The notes under the pieces: model-generated
Told to the model about the DNA's origin: nothing
What the model saw: only the letters and a program-made list of their open reading frames with translations
Databases searched by the model: none
Shown here: one piece after another, positions 50,036 through 60,002 of the stretch
Position numbering within the stretch: the first letter of the stretch is position 1
Layout of the letters: every line of letters starts with the position of its first letter
Assembly: GCF_947502395.1 (NCBI RefSeq)
Contig: NZ_CANMZM010000002.1
Span: forward strand, 186,001 to 250,000
Source of the DNA: an uncultured Erythrobacter sp.
GTDB lineage: Bacteria; Pseudomonadota; Alphaproteobacteria; Sphingomonadales; Sphingomonadaceae
DNA length: 64,000 nucleotides
Reading direction: 5' to 3'
Translations under genes and position numbers: made by a program

Positions 50036-50476
50036 ATGTTCGGTTACGCAGGACAGACCGCCATGTTGGGCTGGCTGATCCTGATTTTTCTACCTCGCCA
50101 TTGGGGCTGGCTGGTCGCCATTCCTCGCTATGTGGTCCCATTCGGATTGTCGCTGCTCTATGCTGGCCTTGCCATGACGCGTTTCTTCCAGATTGAGGGC
50201 GGCGGTTATGGTTCCTTGGATCAGGTCGCAGTGTTTTTGGGCGACCGTGAGATGTTGCTCGCAGGCTGGGTGCACTATCTCGCTTTTGACCTGTTCATCG
50301 GCGGTTGGATCGCGGTCCAATGCGACAAGCTCGGGATCAACCGGCTCTTGCAGGCACCTATTCTTATGCTGACCTTTATGTTTGGCCCCGTCGGGCTCGC
50401 TCTCTTTATGGTGATGCGAGCCGGCTATTTCCGAAAGAGCGAAGGCAGTATTCCGGTGCGGGAGACGGCGGCATGA
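50036..50476 (+). CDS. ABA4-like (DUF4281) membrane protein
   Basis: HYLAFDLFIGGWIAVQCDKLGINRLLQAPILMLTFMFGPVGLALFM is ABA4-like. Confidence 0.8.
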   Translation: MFGYAGQTAMLGWLILIFLPRHWGWLVAIPRYVVPFGLSLLYAGLAMTRFFQIEGGGYGSLDQVAVFLGDREMLLAGWVHYLAFDLFIGGWIAVQCDKLGINRLLQAPILMLTFMFGPVGLALFMVMRAGYFRKSEGSIPVRETAA

Positions 50477-51309
50477 ACCTGTTTCGATCCAATAGCGCAC
50501 GCGCGCCTGTTGTTCCGCTATCCAGCAGGTTTGACAACGATCTTGTCACCCGCCTCAACCTTGCATTGGCACTGTTCATGGCGGCGTGTTTTGTGGTGTT
50601 CATTCCCGCTTGGTTGATCGACACACGCCTGCTCGACAGCGCCAATGTCTGGACAAAGCCACAGAAGTTCCATGTCTCACTTTCACTGCATTTCTTGACG
50701 CTAGCCGTCCTGATGCAGCTCGTGCCGCGTGAGGTGCGGAAGGGGCCGGTCCTCGTGATCTTCTCATACCTTGCGGCGGCCGCACTGGTGTTCGAGTTTG
50801 TCTGGGTGGGCCTGCAAGCAGGGCGCGCATCCCGCTCACATTTCAACTTCGACTCCGCGTTCGAGGGGATCATGTACGCTTTGATGGGTCTCGGTGCGTT
50901 CCTGCTGATGACGATCTGCATGGCGCTCGCGGTACAGATATGGCGCAAGGGAGACCGGGCGCGCAAAGGGCTTTGGCTGGGCGCGGTTGTTGGGCTAACC
51001 TTGGCGTTTGTGAGCACGCTCTACTTTGGGTTCACTATGTCGAGCTCGGGCCGATATGTCGGTGCGCCGCTCACGGGTGGAGGCGCGACGGTGCCCTTCT
51101 TCGGCTGGTCGAGGGAATATGGTGACTTGCGTCCGGCCCATTTTGTGAGCCTTCACCTGATGCAAACCGTGCCGTTAGCCGGGTGGCTGGCGGATCGCTA
51201 CGGCTGGAACGCGGTGTTAACTGTCGCAGGCGTTGCAATCGTCCAATTGGGCGTTGCAGCTGCCCTTTTCTTCCAGGCTCAAAGCGGCGCACCCTTTTGG
51301 CCGGTTTAA
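50473..51309 (+). CDS. Multi-TM membrane protein of unknown function, coupled to the ABA4-like gene
   Basis: ATG overlaps the upstream TGA; 278 aa with about seven hydrophobic helices. Confidence 0.75.
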   Translation: MNLFRSNSARAPVVPLSSRFDNDLVTRLNLALALFMAACFVVFIPAWLIDTRLLDSANVWTKPQKFHVSLSLHFLTLAVLMQLVPREVRKGPVLVIFSYLAAAALVFEFVWVGLQAGRASRSHFNFDSAFEGIMYALMGLGAFLLMTICMALAVQIWRKGDRARKGLWLGAVVGLTLAFVSTLYFGFTMSSSGRYVGAPLTGGGATVPFFGWSREYGDLRPAHFVSLHLMQTVPLAGWLADRYGWNAVLTVAGVAIVQLGVAAALFFQAQSGAPFWPV

Positions 51310-51491
51310 GCCAGAGACCTAAGAAATTGCTCCATCACTTACGGAGCCTGGAGACTTGGCTTTGAGTGGCGAAGCAGAGCCTAATCGAAAAGCTAAATCC
51401 CAGGTAAAGGCACTTACAATTACTCCTTAACTTGTCGCATCTATCAGCAATCCCAGGGATTTACATCGTAATCAGACAAAGGGAGAAACTC

Positions 51492-52163
51492 GTGCTGCGC
51501 GCTGCAATTCAACTCAAAGATATCGTTTCCAGCAATGTGACAGCGCTGGTAGAATCGGCCGCCAATCCTTCAAAGCTGTTGCACAACTTGCAGCGCGAAA
51601 TTGAGGCTTCGATCATCGCTCTCGAAAGTGATAAGCGCAAAGCTGAGCAGCGCTTGGCTGATCTTGAAGCCCGGCGATACCAGACCCAGTTCCGCGAGGC
51701 GGATTGGGGAGATCAGGCAAAGGTGGCTATGGATGCCGGTGACGAAGCGCTGGCTCGCCAGGCGCTCTTGGCACGCGAAGACTGCCGCCAGCTTTTGGAC
51801 AACACCGAACAAAACCTCAAAACTGCAAAGTCCGAACTCGAATCGATTTCGAAAGCGGTTGAGGAACTCAACATCAAGCGGGAGGATGTGCGCCAACGCA
51901 GCGCCGATCAGCTTGCAGCCGATGGCAGCGACGGAATCTGCGGTTCGTCCGCTCACTCGAAAACCGACAAGCGTCTCGATAAGATCTCAAAACTTCAACG
52001 CCGCGCTGAATTTGCGACCGACGATGTTTCGCCCAGCATCAGTGAGGTGGCCGTCAGCCGTGACATCGAAGAAATGCGCCGCGAACGGGCAGTACAGGAA
52101 GAGCTCGATGCACTTCGAGGCGGCCCCGCACCTAAGAAAAGCGCGCGCCGCAAATCCAAGTAG
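51492..52163 (+). CDS. PspA/IM30-like protein
   Basis: IQLKDIVSSNVTALVESAANPSKLLHNLQREIEASIIALESDKRKAEQRL and coiled coil; GTG with upstream GGGAGA. Confidence 0.78.
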   Translation: MLRAAIQLKDIVSSNVTALVESAANPSKLLHNLQREIEASIIALESDKRKAEQRLADLEARRYQTQFREADWGDQAKVAMDAGDEALARQALLAREDCRQLLDNTEQNLKTAKSELESISKAVEELNIKREDVRQRSADQLAADGSDGICGSSAHSKTDKRLDKISKLQRRAEFATDDVSPSISEVAVSRDIEEMRRERAVQEELDALRGGPAPKKSARRKSK

Positions 52164-52166
52164 GCC

Positions 52167-52367
52167 TTAGGTCAGGTCATTCAGTCTGCCAGCCAGCTCA
52201 TGGACCGGGGTCTTCATGCCCTTGGTCCGGCTGGTGAGGTGGTATTGATGGCACAGCTCGCATTTATAGGCGCGCAAAGTGACATCCGCGCGCGCCGCGA
52301 CTTCCTCCGCCGCCTCGCGGGTGGCGAAGCGTTTTTTGCGAGTGCAGATGCGCGGGGTGGTTTTCAT
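52167..52367 (-). CDS. Small zinc-finger-like protein
   Basis: 66 aa, AYKCELCHQYHLTS motif. Confidence 0.6.
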   Translation of the reverse strand: MKTTPRICTRKKRFATREAAEEVAARADVTLRAYKCELCHQYHLTSRTKGMKTPVHELAGRLNDLT

Positions 52368-52377
52368 CTTGGCAATT

Positions 52378-53157
52378 CTAACCGAGCGGAGGGAGACCGA
52401 CCAGAGCGCGCCCTTCCTCGGTCTTGATCGAGAAGTCGGTTCCGGCGAATTGGCGACCGCCGTCGCCGCACAGGAACACCACAGCGCGCGCAGCCCATTC
52501 GGGCGGAATATGCACGCTTGGATCCAGCTGGCTCACCGGGTTCATGCCGGATTCGCGGATCTGGTCCATCATCGGCGTTGCAACGGTCCCGGGGCTAAGG
52601 CCGACAATCGTGATCCCGCGCGATCCATATTCCTTGTGCCCAACTTCTGTGAGTTTCCGAGCCGCCGCCTTGCTTGCGCAATAATGGCTCCACCCTTCAA
52701 GAGCGCTGTTTACCGCGCCTGAGCTCATATTGATGATCGTGCCCGCGCCCTGTTCGAGCATAGGCGGGAGCCCAGCGCGCATAGCGTTGAACACGCCCTT
52801 CACATTGATGTCGATTGCGTCGGCCCAAAGGTCCGGGTCGACCTCGCCTAGGTGCCCGATTGGCGTCATGGTACCCGCATTGTTGACGAGAATATCGACG
52901 CGCCCAAAGTGCCCAATCGCCTTTTCAAACGCGGCATCGACTTGAGCGCGCACCGCCACGTCGCAAACCGAAGTTTCAACCCGTGCACCTACCTCTCGAA
53001 GACGCTTGGCGATGGTCTCTAGCCGCTCTGCGCGCCGGGCAAGGAGCATGAGATTTGCGCCAAGCTCGGCCATCAGGTCAGCACAAGCTTCGCCAATTCC
53101 GCTGCTCGCGCCGGTGATGATTACGGTTTTTCCGGTAAGGTCATTCATTGGGGTCAC
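52378..53157 (-). CDS. SDR family oxidoreductase
   Basis: KTVIITGASSGIGEACADL, ILVNNAGTM, Y-x3-K active site (HYCASKAA). Confidence 0.94.
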   Translation of the reverse strand: MTPMNDLTGKTVIITGASSGIGEACADLMAELGANLMLLARRAERLETIAKRLREVGARVETSVCDVAVRAQVDAAFEKAIGHFGRVDILVNNAGTMTPIGHLGEVDPDLWADAIDINVKGVFNAMRAGLPPMLEQGAGTIINMSSGAVNSALEGWSHYCASKAAARKLTEVGHKEYGSRGITIVGLSPGTVATPMMDQIRESGMNPVSQLDPSVHIPPEWAARAVVFLCGDGGRQFAGTDFSIKTEEGRALVGLPPLG

Positions 53158-53250
53158 CTGTTCACTTTAACTTTGCGCAGCCCATTTCTCATCACTATCT
53201 GACGCAATAAAGCCTGTTCACGACAATTCATTTATGCAATTTTCGCATTA

Positions 53251-54150
53251 ATGGATAGTCATCAGCTTCAGGCATTCCTCACCGTTTGGCGGCTCAAGAG
53301 CTTCTCGGCGGCGGCAGAAGAGCTTGGCACAGCGCCTTCATCGATCTCTCGCACAATCGCGGGCCTTGAAGCAGAGTTAGGCGCACGGCTCTTCCAACGA
53401 ACCACCCGCGCGATGCAACCGACCGATGCGGGACTTCGTCTCTACGAGAAAGCTGCACCTCTGATCGAAGATTGGGAGGACTTGCGTGCTTCAATCAGCG
53501 GAGAAGACCGTGAGCCGCGTGGATTGCTGCGCGTAACCGCCTCGATCGCTTTCGCTCGCATAATCATTGCACCAATGCTTGCGCGTTTTACCGAGGCCTA
53601 TCCCGAAGTGAGGGTCGAATTGGCCCTGTCGGATCAGCGGGTCAATCTGATCGAGAACCAAATCGATGTGGCAATCCGACATGGCGCAATGGAGGACAGC
53701 TCGCTGATCGCGCGGCGATTGCTGAGCGCGTCTTACCGGTTAGTGGCGAGTCCCAGTTTGCTCGAAAACCAGCCTCGGCTTGAAAACCCAGCGCAGCTCT
53801 CGCAGCGTCCGCTTGTATCCTTCTCTTTCGGAGAGTTTCGCAGCAATTGGACCTTCGCCCGAGGCGACGAGACTGTGCACGTCCCTGTCGAACCTGCGAT
53901 TACCGCCAGCAACGCCTTGGTCGTGCGCGAAGCCGCAATCGCTGGAGCTGGCTACAGCCTGCTCGCCGACTGGATGATTGCAGAAGACCTCGCCGCTGGT
54001 CGCCTGGTCGAAGTCCTGCCCGAGTGGCGTGTCACAGGGACGCTTGAGACAAGCGATCTATGGCTCGTCTATCCGAGCAGCCGCCTAGTCCCGCGCAAAA
54101 CACGTGCTTTTGCTGACTTTCTGACCGAAGCTGTGAGCAGTCTTACTTAA
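53251..54150 (+). CDS. LysR-family transcriptional regulator
   Basis: MDSHQLQAFLTVWRLKSFSAAAEELGTAPSSISRTIAGLEAELGARLFQRTTR. Confidence 0.95.
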   Translation: MDSHQLQAFLTVWRLKSFSAAAEELGTAPSSISRTIAGLEAELGARLFQRTTRAMQPTDAGLRLYEKAAPLIEDWEDLRASISGEDREPRGLLRVTASIAFARIIIAPMLARFTEAYPEVRVELALSDQRVNLIENQIDVAIRHGAMEDSSLIARRLLSASYRLVASPSLLENQPRLENPAQLSQRPLVSFSFGEFRSNWTFARGDETVHVPVEPAITASNALVVREAAIAGAGYSLLADWMIAEDLAAGRLVEVLPEWRVTGTLETSDLWLVYPSSRLVPRKTRAFADFLTEAVSSLT

Positions 54151-54679
54151 CCAGCTCAACCTGTTCAAAGTCGAGCTCAACCGGCGTCGCACGGCCAAAG
54201 ATCGAGACCGAAACCTTGACCTTCGCCTTGTCGAAGTCGAGCTCTTCAACCACGCCGTTGAAGCTCGCGAATGGCCCATCGAGCACTTTCACCTGATCGC
54301 CAATTTCGTAATCGACGTGGATGTCTTGCTTCGGAGCAGCCTTTGCTTCTTCCACACCGCCGAAATAGCGCGCTGCTTCGCGTTCGCTGATCGGTTGGGG
54401 CTTGTTGTTGTTGCCAAGGAAGCCCGTCACCTTCGGCGTGTTTTTGACAAGGTGATAAATGTCATCGTTCATGCGCAGCTTGGCGAGCACATAGCCCGGC
54501 ATAAACTTACGCTCGACCTGCACCTTTTTGCCGCGTTTAACCTCGGTCACAGTCTCAGTTGGAACTTCGATTTCCTCAACGCCCTCTGTCAGACCAAGAC
54601 GGTCGGCTTCGGCGAGGATCGCTTCTTTGACCTTGTTTTCAAACCCGGAATAAGCGTGGATGATGTACCAGCGAGACAT
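54143..54679 (-). CDS. nusG: Transcription termination/antitermination protein NusG
   Basis: MSRWYIIHAYSGFENKVKEAI; FMPGYVLAKLRMND; VKVLDGPFASFNGVVEELD. Confidence 0.97.
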   Translation of the reverse strand: MSRWYIIHAYSGFENKVKEAILAEADRLGLTEGVEEIEVPTETVTEVKRGKKVQVERKFMPGYVLAKLRMNDDIYHLVKNTPKVTGFLGNNNKPQPISEREAARYFGGVEEAKAAPKQDIHVDYEIGDQVKVLDGPFASFNGVVEELDFDKAKVKVSVSIFGRATPVELDFEQVELVK

Positions 54680-54745
54680 GTGTGATTGTCCTTGAAAAAG
54701 CGCTTGAGCGCCAAACTTAGGCGAGCGTCAGCAGAAAGTTTACGG

Positions 54746-54970
54746 CTATGCGAGGGTCAACAAGAAGTTGACGACGGCATTGAACAGACTGTCGACACCG
54801 AAGAAAAACAGCGCGAGCACCACCATGAAAATGAAGACGAAGATCGCAGTGCGAACCGTCTCTTCGCGGGTGGGCCAAACCACCTTGCTGGTTTCGGTGC
54901 GCACCTGATTCACAAATTCTGGAATCGAGGTTTTGCGCTTTTTGTCCTGAGCCTTGGGTGCCTCAGCCAT
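54746..54970 (-). CDS. secE: Preprotein translocase subunit SecE
   Basis: TSIPEFVNQVRTETSKVVWPTREETVRTAIFVFIFMVVLALFFFGVDSLF. Confidence 0.95.
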   Translation of the reverse strand: MAEAPKAQDKKRKTSIPEFVNQVRTETSKVVWPTREETVRTAIFVFIFMVVLALFFFGVDSLFNAVVNFLLTLA

Positions 54971-55284
54971 ATGCCTAATCTTTCCGCTACGCGTGAATTA
55001 CGATTTTTCCGTCTTTCAGGTAGGGCTCATCGCCGTCTGGAACAAGGTCCAGAGGGGCTATGCTTGCTACCGATTTCGGAAGTGACCCGGCAAATAGGGC
55101 GATTCAACACCAATGGCAAGAGTGCCGATCGCCCACGAGCAGCTATTTCACGCCTCCGCAACATTATTCCCTAGCCAGCCGCGCATCACGACGATAGCGT
55201 GTCACCAATTCAACTGCGTCCGAAAGCTTACTGGAAGAAAGCGAACGCGGCGCTCACGGGAAGCAAAACGGGGATTTCTTACAG

Positions 55285-56814
55285 ATGGCAGCACCTGAAA
55301 CTGCGCTGGCGACACTTGGCGTCAGCTTTGCTGATCGCGTCGTCAATGTCTCGGACTTTATCTGGGGCGGCACTTGGAATGGGGCGGAGATCATTCCGTT
55401 CCCGCCCATGGTCATCATCCTTTTGGGCATTGGCCTCTACATCATGGTCGGCCTCAAATTTTACCCGCTGCGCAATCTGGGCAGTGCTTTTGCCGGCTTG
55501 TTCAAGAGCCGCAAGAGCGAAGGTGACGGCGAGATTTCTCCCTTCGCCGCGCTTTCAACCGCACTCTCGGGACAAGTCGGCACAGGTAACCTTGCAGGGG
55601 TTGCCACCGCACTTGCCCTTGGCGGGCCGGGCGCGATTTTCTGGATGTGGATTACGGCGCTGATTGGAATGGCCTTGGCCTTTGCTGAGGGTTCGCTTGC
55701 AATCCGATACCGCGAAAGAACGACAGAAGGCGCATGGCGCGGCGGTCCGATGACCTATATCATGATGGGTCTTGGACCGAAGTGGACCTGGCTTGCGATC
55801 CTGTTCTGCCTCGGCACGCTGTTCTCAGCGGTCATCACTGGCAATTCAATCCAGGCAAACGCTGTGGCCGATGGCCTCAACGAACTGTTTGGCATTGAAG
55901 AAGCCATTGGCGGCGCGATTGTCGCTGTGGCGGTATTCATCGTCATTATCGGTGGGATTAAGTCGATCGGCTCAGTCGCGGAGAAGGTCATACCCTTCAT
56001 GGCGGGCGCTTACATCCTGATGGCTTTGCTGGCACTGATCCTTAACATCGCGGACATTCCGGCGACCTTCCAACTGATCTTCTACCATGCGTTTAACCCG
56101 GCAGCAGCCACCGGCGGTTTTACAGGTGCAATGATCATCATCGCCATTCGCGCAGGTGTTGCCCGCGGTCTGTTCTCAAACGAAAGCGGCCAAGGTTCGA
56201 CCCCAATCGCGCACGCGGTGGCTCAAACCAATGACCCAGAGCAGCAAGGCCGCATGGCGATGCTGGGCTGTTTCATCGACACCATCGTGATCTGTACGAT
56301 GACGGCTTTGGTAATCCTGACCGTTCAAGGGGATTTCACCGGAGGCGGACAGGCTGTGAAGCACGCTTGGGAGAGCGACCTTCAAGGCTTTGCTATGACA
56401 TCAGGCGCCTTTGCGGCCGCCTTCCCGCTTCAAGTGGGCGGCATCGCAATCGGTACTCTGATCGCCAGTATTGCGCTTATCGTTTTCGTGTTCACCACGC
56501 TCCTTACCTGGAGTTACTATGGCGAGCGTGCGATCACATTCATCTACGACCGTATCCCGGGCGCAACTGAGGGCGGTGAGAAGATCATCCACCTCATCTG
56601 GCGCGTCCTGTGGTGCGTTGTGATCTACATCGGCGCAAGCGCAGACCTCACCACCGTATGGCGCATGGGCGATATCTCCAATGCAGCGATGGCTTTGCCA
56701 AACCTTATTGCGCTGCTGCTGCTCTCAGGCGTGGTGTTCAAGCTGGCCCAAGGCATCCGTGATGCAGGCCCAACGCATAAGGCAGAGACGCCTGAGCCGC
56801 CTGAAGAATATTAA
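55285..56814 (+). CDS. Alanine/sodium symporter family protein (AGCS)
   Basis: ALSGQVGTGNLAGVATALALGGPGAIFWMW, RGLFSNESGQGSTPIAHAVAQT. Confidence 0.95.
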   Translation: MAAPETALATLGVSFADRVVNVSDFIWGGTWNGAEIIPFPPMVIILLGIGLYIMVGLKFYPLRNLGSAFAGLFKSRKSEGDGEISPFAALSTALSGQVGTGNLAGVATALALGGPGAIFWMWITALIGMALAFAEGSLAIRYRERTTEGAWRGGPMTYIMMGLGPKWTWLAILFCLGTLFSAVITGNSIQANAVADGLNELFGIEEAIGGAIVAVAVFIVIIGGIKSIGSVAEKVIPFMAGAYILMALLALILNIADIPATFQLIFYHAFNPAAATGGFTGAMIIIAIRAGVARGLFSNESGQGSTPIAHAVAQTNDPEQQGRMAMLGCFIDTIVICTMTALVILTVQGDFTGGGQAVKHAWESDLQGFAMTSGAFAAAFPLQVGGIAIGTLIASIALIVFVFTTLLTWSYYGERAITFIYDRIPGATEGGEKIIHLIWRVLWCVVIYIGASADLTTVWRMGDISNAAMALPNLIALLLLSGVVFKLAQGIRDAGPTHKAETPEPPEEY

Positions 56815-56832
56815 CTCTAGGTAGCTCTAAAA

Positions 56833-56990
56833 ACGGAAATGGGAGCGTTCTACTCGCAAGAACGCTCCCAACACCCGGATACGGGTCCCCCCAATGAATT
56901 GCGGCCCAGCAGCTGTCGAGCCACGGAAGGCTCGTGCACCATTGTGAAGGCTCTGCCATAGGCCATTGCTCCTGTGGCAGAGCCTCACAC
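56833..56990 (-). ncRNA. Candidate structured RNA with terminator-like 3' hairpin, family unknown
   Basis: Minus strand has consecutive stems: GTGAGGCTCTGCCA/TGGCAGAGCC-T-TCAC, CGAGCC/GGCTCG, ACCCG/CGGGT, then GGGAGCGTTC/GAACGCTCCC followed by ATTTCCGTTTTT. Confidence 0.4.
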
Positions 56991-57222
56991 GCGGGACGCT
57001 GTTAGACTGCTCCAAGCGTCGGGCCGCGAGCAGCGACGCAAAGACATTGAGATATGATCTTACCCCCCAGTACGATCATCATCAGGCCAGAAGAGATATC
57101 TTTGCCCAATGCCATTGTCCTCAAGCCGCTTGGCTCGAAGAGGAGGATGACTCAGGAACAGCTTGCACGATGTGCAAATTGCCACATTCGGAAAATTGCG
57201 TAGGTATTGAGAGGTGCGGGCG

Positions 57223-57669
57223 TTAGAGCGCTTTCGATACTGCCTCGCGGGTCCCCAGCACTTTCGCAAAAATCCATCCACCAATGCCACCTGCAACTAC
57301 CTGCGAGGCAAATCCTAATCCCGAACGTGCACCGCTGATCGGGACAGTCTGAAACTGTATATACATGAGGCCCAAAATCAGGCCGAGGGCCGCAGCACCC
57401 GCTATTGGATAGGCAACGCTGGAGAGGCTCGGCAGAAAGCGTTTCATCAAAGCGGCAACCGCAAACCCAAGAATCAAAGCCACCAGAATGATCGCCAGAT
57501 AGAGATACATATTGGAAACATCGAAGGCGGTCATGCTGAGCCGGTCAGAGAAACTCACCGGCACATTGTGCGCACCAATGACGAATTGCGAATTCGCAAT
57601 CACCGCGATCACATAAGTACCAAGGGCTGCGACGATCAGTGCACCAATCCAACGGGCAAAACGCTTCAT
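57223..57669 (-). CDS. Four-TM hypothetical membrane protein
   Basis: MKRFARWIGALIVAALGTYVIAVIANSQFV... hydrophobic segments. Confidence 0.75.
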   Translation of the reverse strand: MKRFARWIGALIVAALGTYVIAVIANSQFVIGAHNVPVSFSDRLSMTAFDVSNMYLYLAIILVALILGFAVAALMKRFLPSLSSVAYPIAGAAALGLILGLMYIQFQTVPISGARSGLGFASQVVAGGIGGWIFAKVLGTREAVSKAL

Positions 57670-57800
57670 CTTTCTCTCCGACTTGTCGCAGCAAACTAGA
57701 AGGTTCGTGCTTGCAATCAAGCCCCGCGCACCGCGGTGGACAAATCGCGCCGAGAGCCTGATAAGCGCACCCAAGAATGATGCTCCTCGGGGAAACTAGA

Positions 57801-59042
57801 ATGCGTGCATTTACCACCACTCTCGCTTTGGCAGCAGCAGCGCTTGCTCTCGCATCGTGCGCGGATCAGGGCGCTTCGCCGACTGGCGACAAAACCAGCG
57901 TGCTTGCTGGACGCGTTGATGCAGGCCCAATCAATTACGAGGTGGAGACACTCGCCGCGGGGCTCGACCACCCATGGTCGCTCGCCTTCCTTTCCGATGG
58001 CGACATGCTGGTGACTGAGCGTACGGGGGCACTGCTCTTGGTCAGCGCAGACGGGTCAGAGAAGACCATATATGACTTCAACCAAAACGGTGATTTCCCT
58101 CCTGTACACCACGGTGACGGGATGCAGGCGGGGCTGTTCGACGTGGCGCTCCACCCTGATTTTGCAGAGAATAGCCAAATCTACATCTCCTATGCGGGAA
58201 AGGTGGAGAACGGCGAGAACACGCATTTTCTGATGCGTTTCACCTATGCCGACGGCGAACTCACCAATGGCGAGCAACTGTTCCAAGCAACGCCTTCGCG
58301 CGTTCAAGGAAATCATTACGGCGCGCGGATTGCCTTCTTGCCCGATGGCTCACTGCTGATGCCGACCGGCGATGCGTTCCACTTCCGCGAGGAAGCGCAG
58401 AAGCTCGACAACCACTTCGGCAAGATCATTCGCCTCAATGCCGATGGCTCGGTTCCAGCGGACAACCCGTTTGTGAACCAAGAAGGCGCACTCCCTGAAA
58501 TCTGGTCCTACGGCCATCGCAATCCGCAAGGGATCATCCTAGCAGCAGACGGCCGCGTGCTTGAAAATGAGCATGGCCCCGCAGGCGGAGATGAGGTCAA
58601 TGAGATCAAACGCGGCGCCAATTACGGCTGGCCCACAGTGACCTATGCGCTCGATTATTCGGGTGGACGGGTTTCTCCGTTTGAAGCGCTGGAGGGAACC
58701 GAGCAATCGCTGGTTCACTTCACCCCTTCCATCGCGCCTTCCGGCTTTGCTCAGTATGCTGGTGAAGCCTTCCCCGATTGGCAGGACGACCTGTTTATCT
58801 CGGCCCTGGCACTCCAGCATGTGCGGCATATTGATATGAACGCAGATGGCTCGTTGGGCACGCAGCAAGAGCTGTTCGGAGAGCTCGGCGTGCGCTTTAG
58901 GGACGTGCGCACTGGACCCGATGGAATGCTCTATCTGTTGACCGAAGAAGGAAGCGACACCAGCCGCATACTGCGGATCAAACCGCAAGGCTGGGAACAG
59001 CCCGCAACAGATGAAGCGGAAGAGACGGAACCGCCGGAATAA
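57801..59042 (+). CDS. PQQ-dependent sugar dehydrogenase (soluble aldose dehydrogenase-like), lipoprotein
   Basis: Lipobox LALASCADQ; AAGLDHPWSLAFLSDGDMLVTERTGAL; LFDVALHPDFAENSQIYISYAG; SYGHRNPQGI. Confidence 0.92.
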   Translation: MRAFTTTLALAAAALALASCADQGASPTGDKTSVLAGRVDAGPINYEVETLAAGLDHPWSLAFLSDGDMLVTERTGALLLVSADGSEKTIYDFNQNGDFPPVHHGDGMQAGLFDVALHPDFAENSQIYISYAGKVENGENTHFLMRFTYADGELTNGEQLFQATPSRVQGNHYGARIAFLPDGSLLMPTGDAFHFREEAQKLDNHFGKIIRLNADGSVPADNPFVNQEGALPEIWSYGHRNPQGIILAADGRVLENEHGPAGGDEVNEIKRGANYGWPTVTYALDYSGGRVSPFEALEGTEQSLVHFTPSIAPSGFAQYAGEAFPDWQDDLFISALALQHVRHIDMNADGSLGTQQELFGELGVRFRDVRTGPDGMLYLLTEEGSDTSRILRIKPQGWEQPATDEAEETEPPE

Positions 59043-59058
59043 TCAACATCTGGGAAAA

Positions 59059-59134
59059 TGGCAGGGGCACAGAGACTCGAACTCTGGACCTTCGGTTTTG
59101 GAGACCGACGCTCTACCAACTGAGCTACGCCCCT
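59059..59134 (-). tRNA. tRNA-Trp (anticodon CCA), CCA end encoded
   Basis: Minus strand AGGGGCGTAGCTCAGTTGGTAGAGCGTCGGTCTCCAAAACCGAAGGTCCAGAGTTCGAGTCTCTGTGCCCCTGCCA folds as a 76-nt cloverleaf. Confidence 0.96.
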
Positions 59135-59270
59135 ACGCGAGAGAGGGGCCTTTATAACGCCCTTTGGTATTAGGCAAGCGCCCTCTTGCGCAATCTCGGG
59201 CCGCGTTTCTCGCTCCGATTGTCGAATCCGTACTGACGCACGGACTTCACACTGATAGTGGCCGACCATT

Positions 59271-60002
59271 ATGCATTCGCCCATGCGAACACCTGTTCCA
59301 GTTGAAACATTGCTGCTGGCCTATCGCAGCGGGATTTTCCCGATGGCGGACAATCGCGAGGACGAGGAGATTTTCTGGGTCGAACCGCGCGAAAGGGCGA
59401 TCATTCCTCTCGAAAGCCTGCACGTCTCCAAATCCTTGCGCAAAGTGCTGCGCAGCGACCGGTTCACGATCACACTCAATCGGGATTTTGAAGCGGTGAT
59501 GCGTGCCTGCGCCGCGCCGCGTCCGGGCCATCCCGAAAGCTGGATCAGCGGGCGCATCGTCGAAAGCTACAAGGCACTGCACGCAGCGGGTCATGCCCAT
59601 TCGATCGAATGCTGGGAGCACGATGGTGAGAACGGCCTGCGACTAGTGGGCGGGCTGTACGGCGTTTCGTTCGATTCGGTGTTCTGCGGGGAGAGTATGT
59701 TCAGCCTTGCCGACAATGCCAGCAAGGTGGCCCTGTGCTGGCTGGTCGCATGCTTGAATGAGGCCGGTTTCAAACTACTCGACTGTCAGTTTATGACCGA
59801 TCACCTGGCGAGCATGGGTGCGGTCGAGATGCAGCAAAGGGCCTATCTGGAGCTGGTCGGAAGAGCACGCGGGAAGCCCGATCTAAACTTGGCAGATGCG
59901 TTTTCGCACTTTGCGGATCAGCAGACCGAGCCTGACGCCCACTCTTCGCGTCATTCTTCTCCGGGAAAGCGCATCGCGCAATCCTTGACCCAAACATCGT
60001 AG
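59271..60002 (+). CDS. aat: Leucyl/phenylalanyl-tRNA--protein transferase
   Basis: LLAYRSGIFPMADNREDEEIFWVEPRERAIIPL; ESWISGRIVESYKALHAAGHAHSIECWE; LVGGLYGVSFDSVFCGESMFS. Confidence 0.96.
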   Translation: MHSPMRTPVPVETLLLAYRSGIFPMADNREDEEIFWVEPRERAIIPLESLHVSKSLRKVLRSDRFTITLNRDFEAVMRACAAPRPGHPESWISGRIVESYKALHAAGHAHSIECWEHDGENGLRLVGGLYGVSFDSVFCGESMFSLADNASKVALCWLVACLNEAGFKLLDCQFMTDHLASMGAVEMQQRAYLELVGRARGKPDLNLADAFSHFADQQTEPDAHSSRHSSPGKRIAQSLTQTS

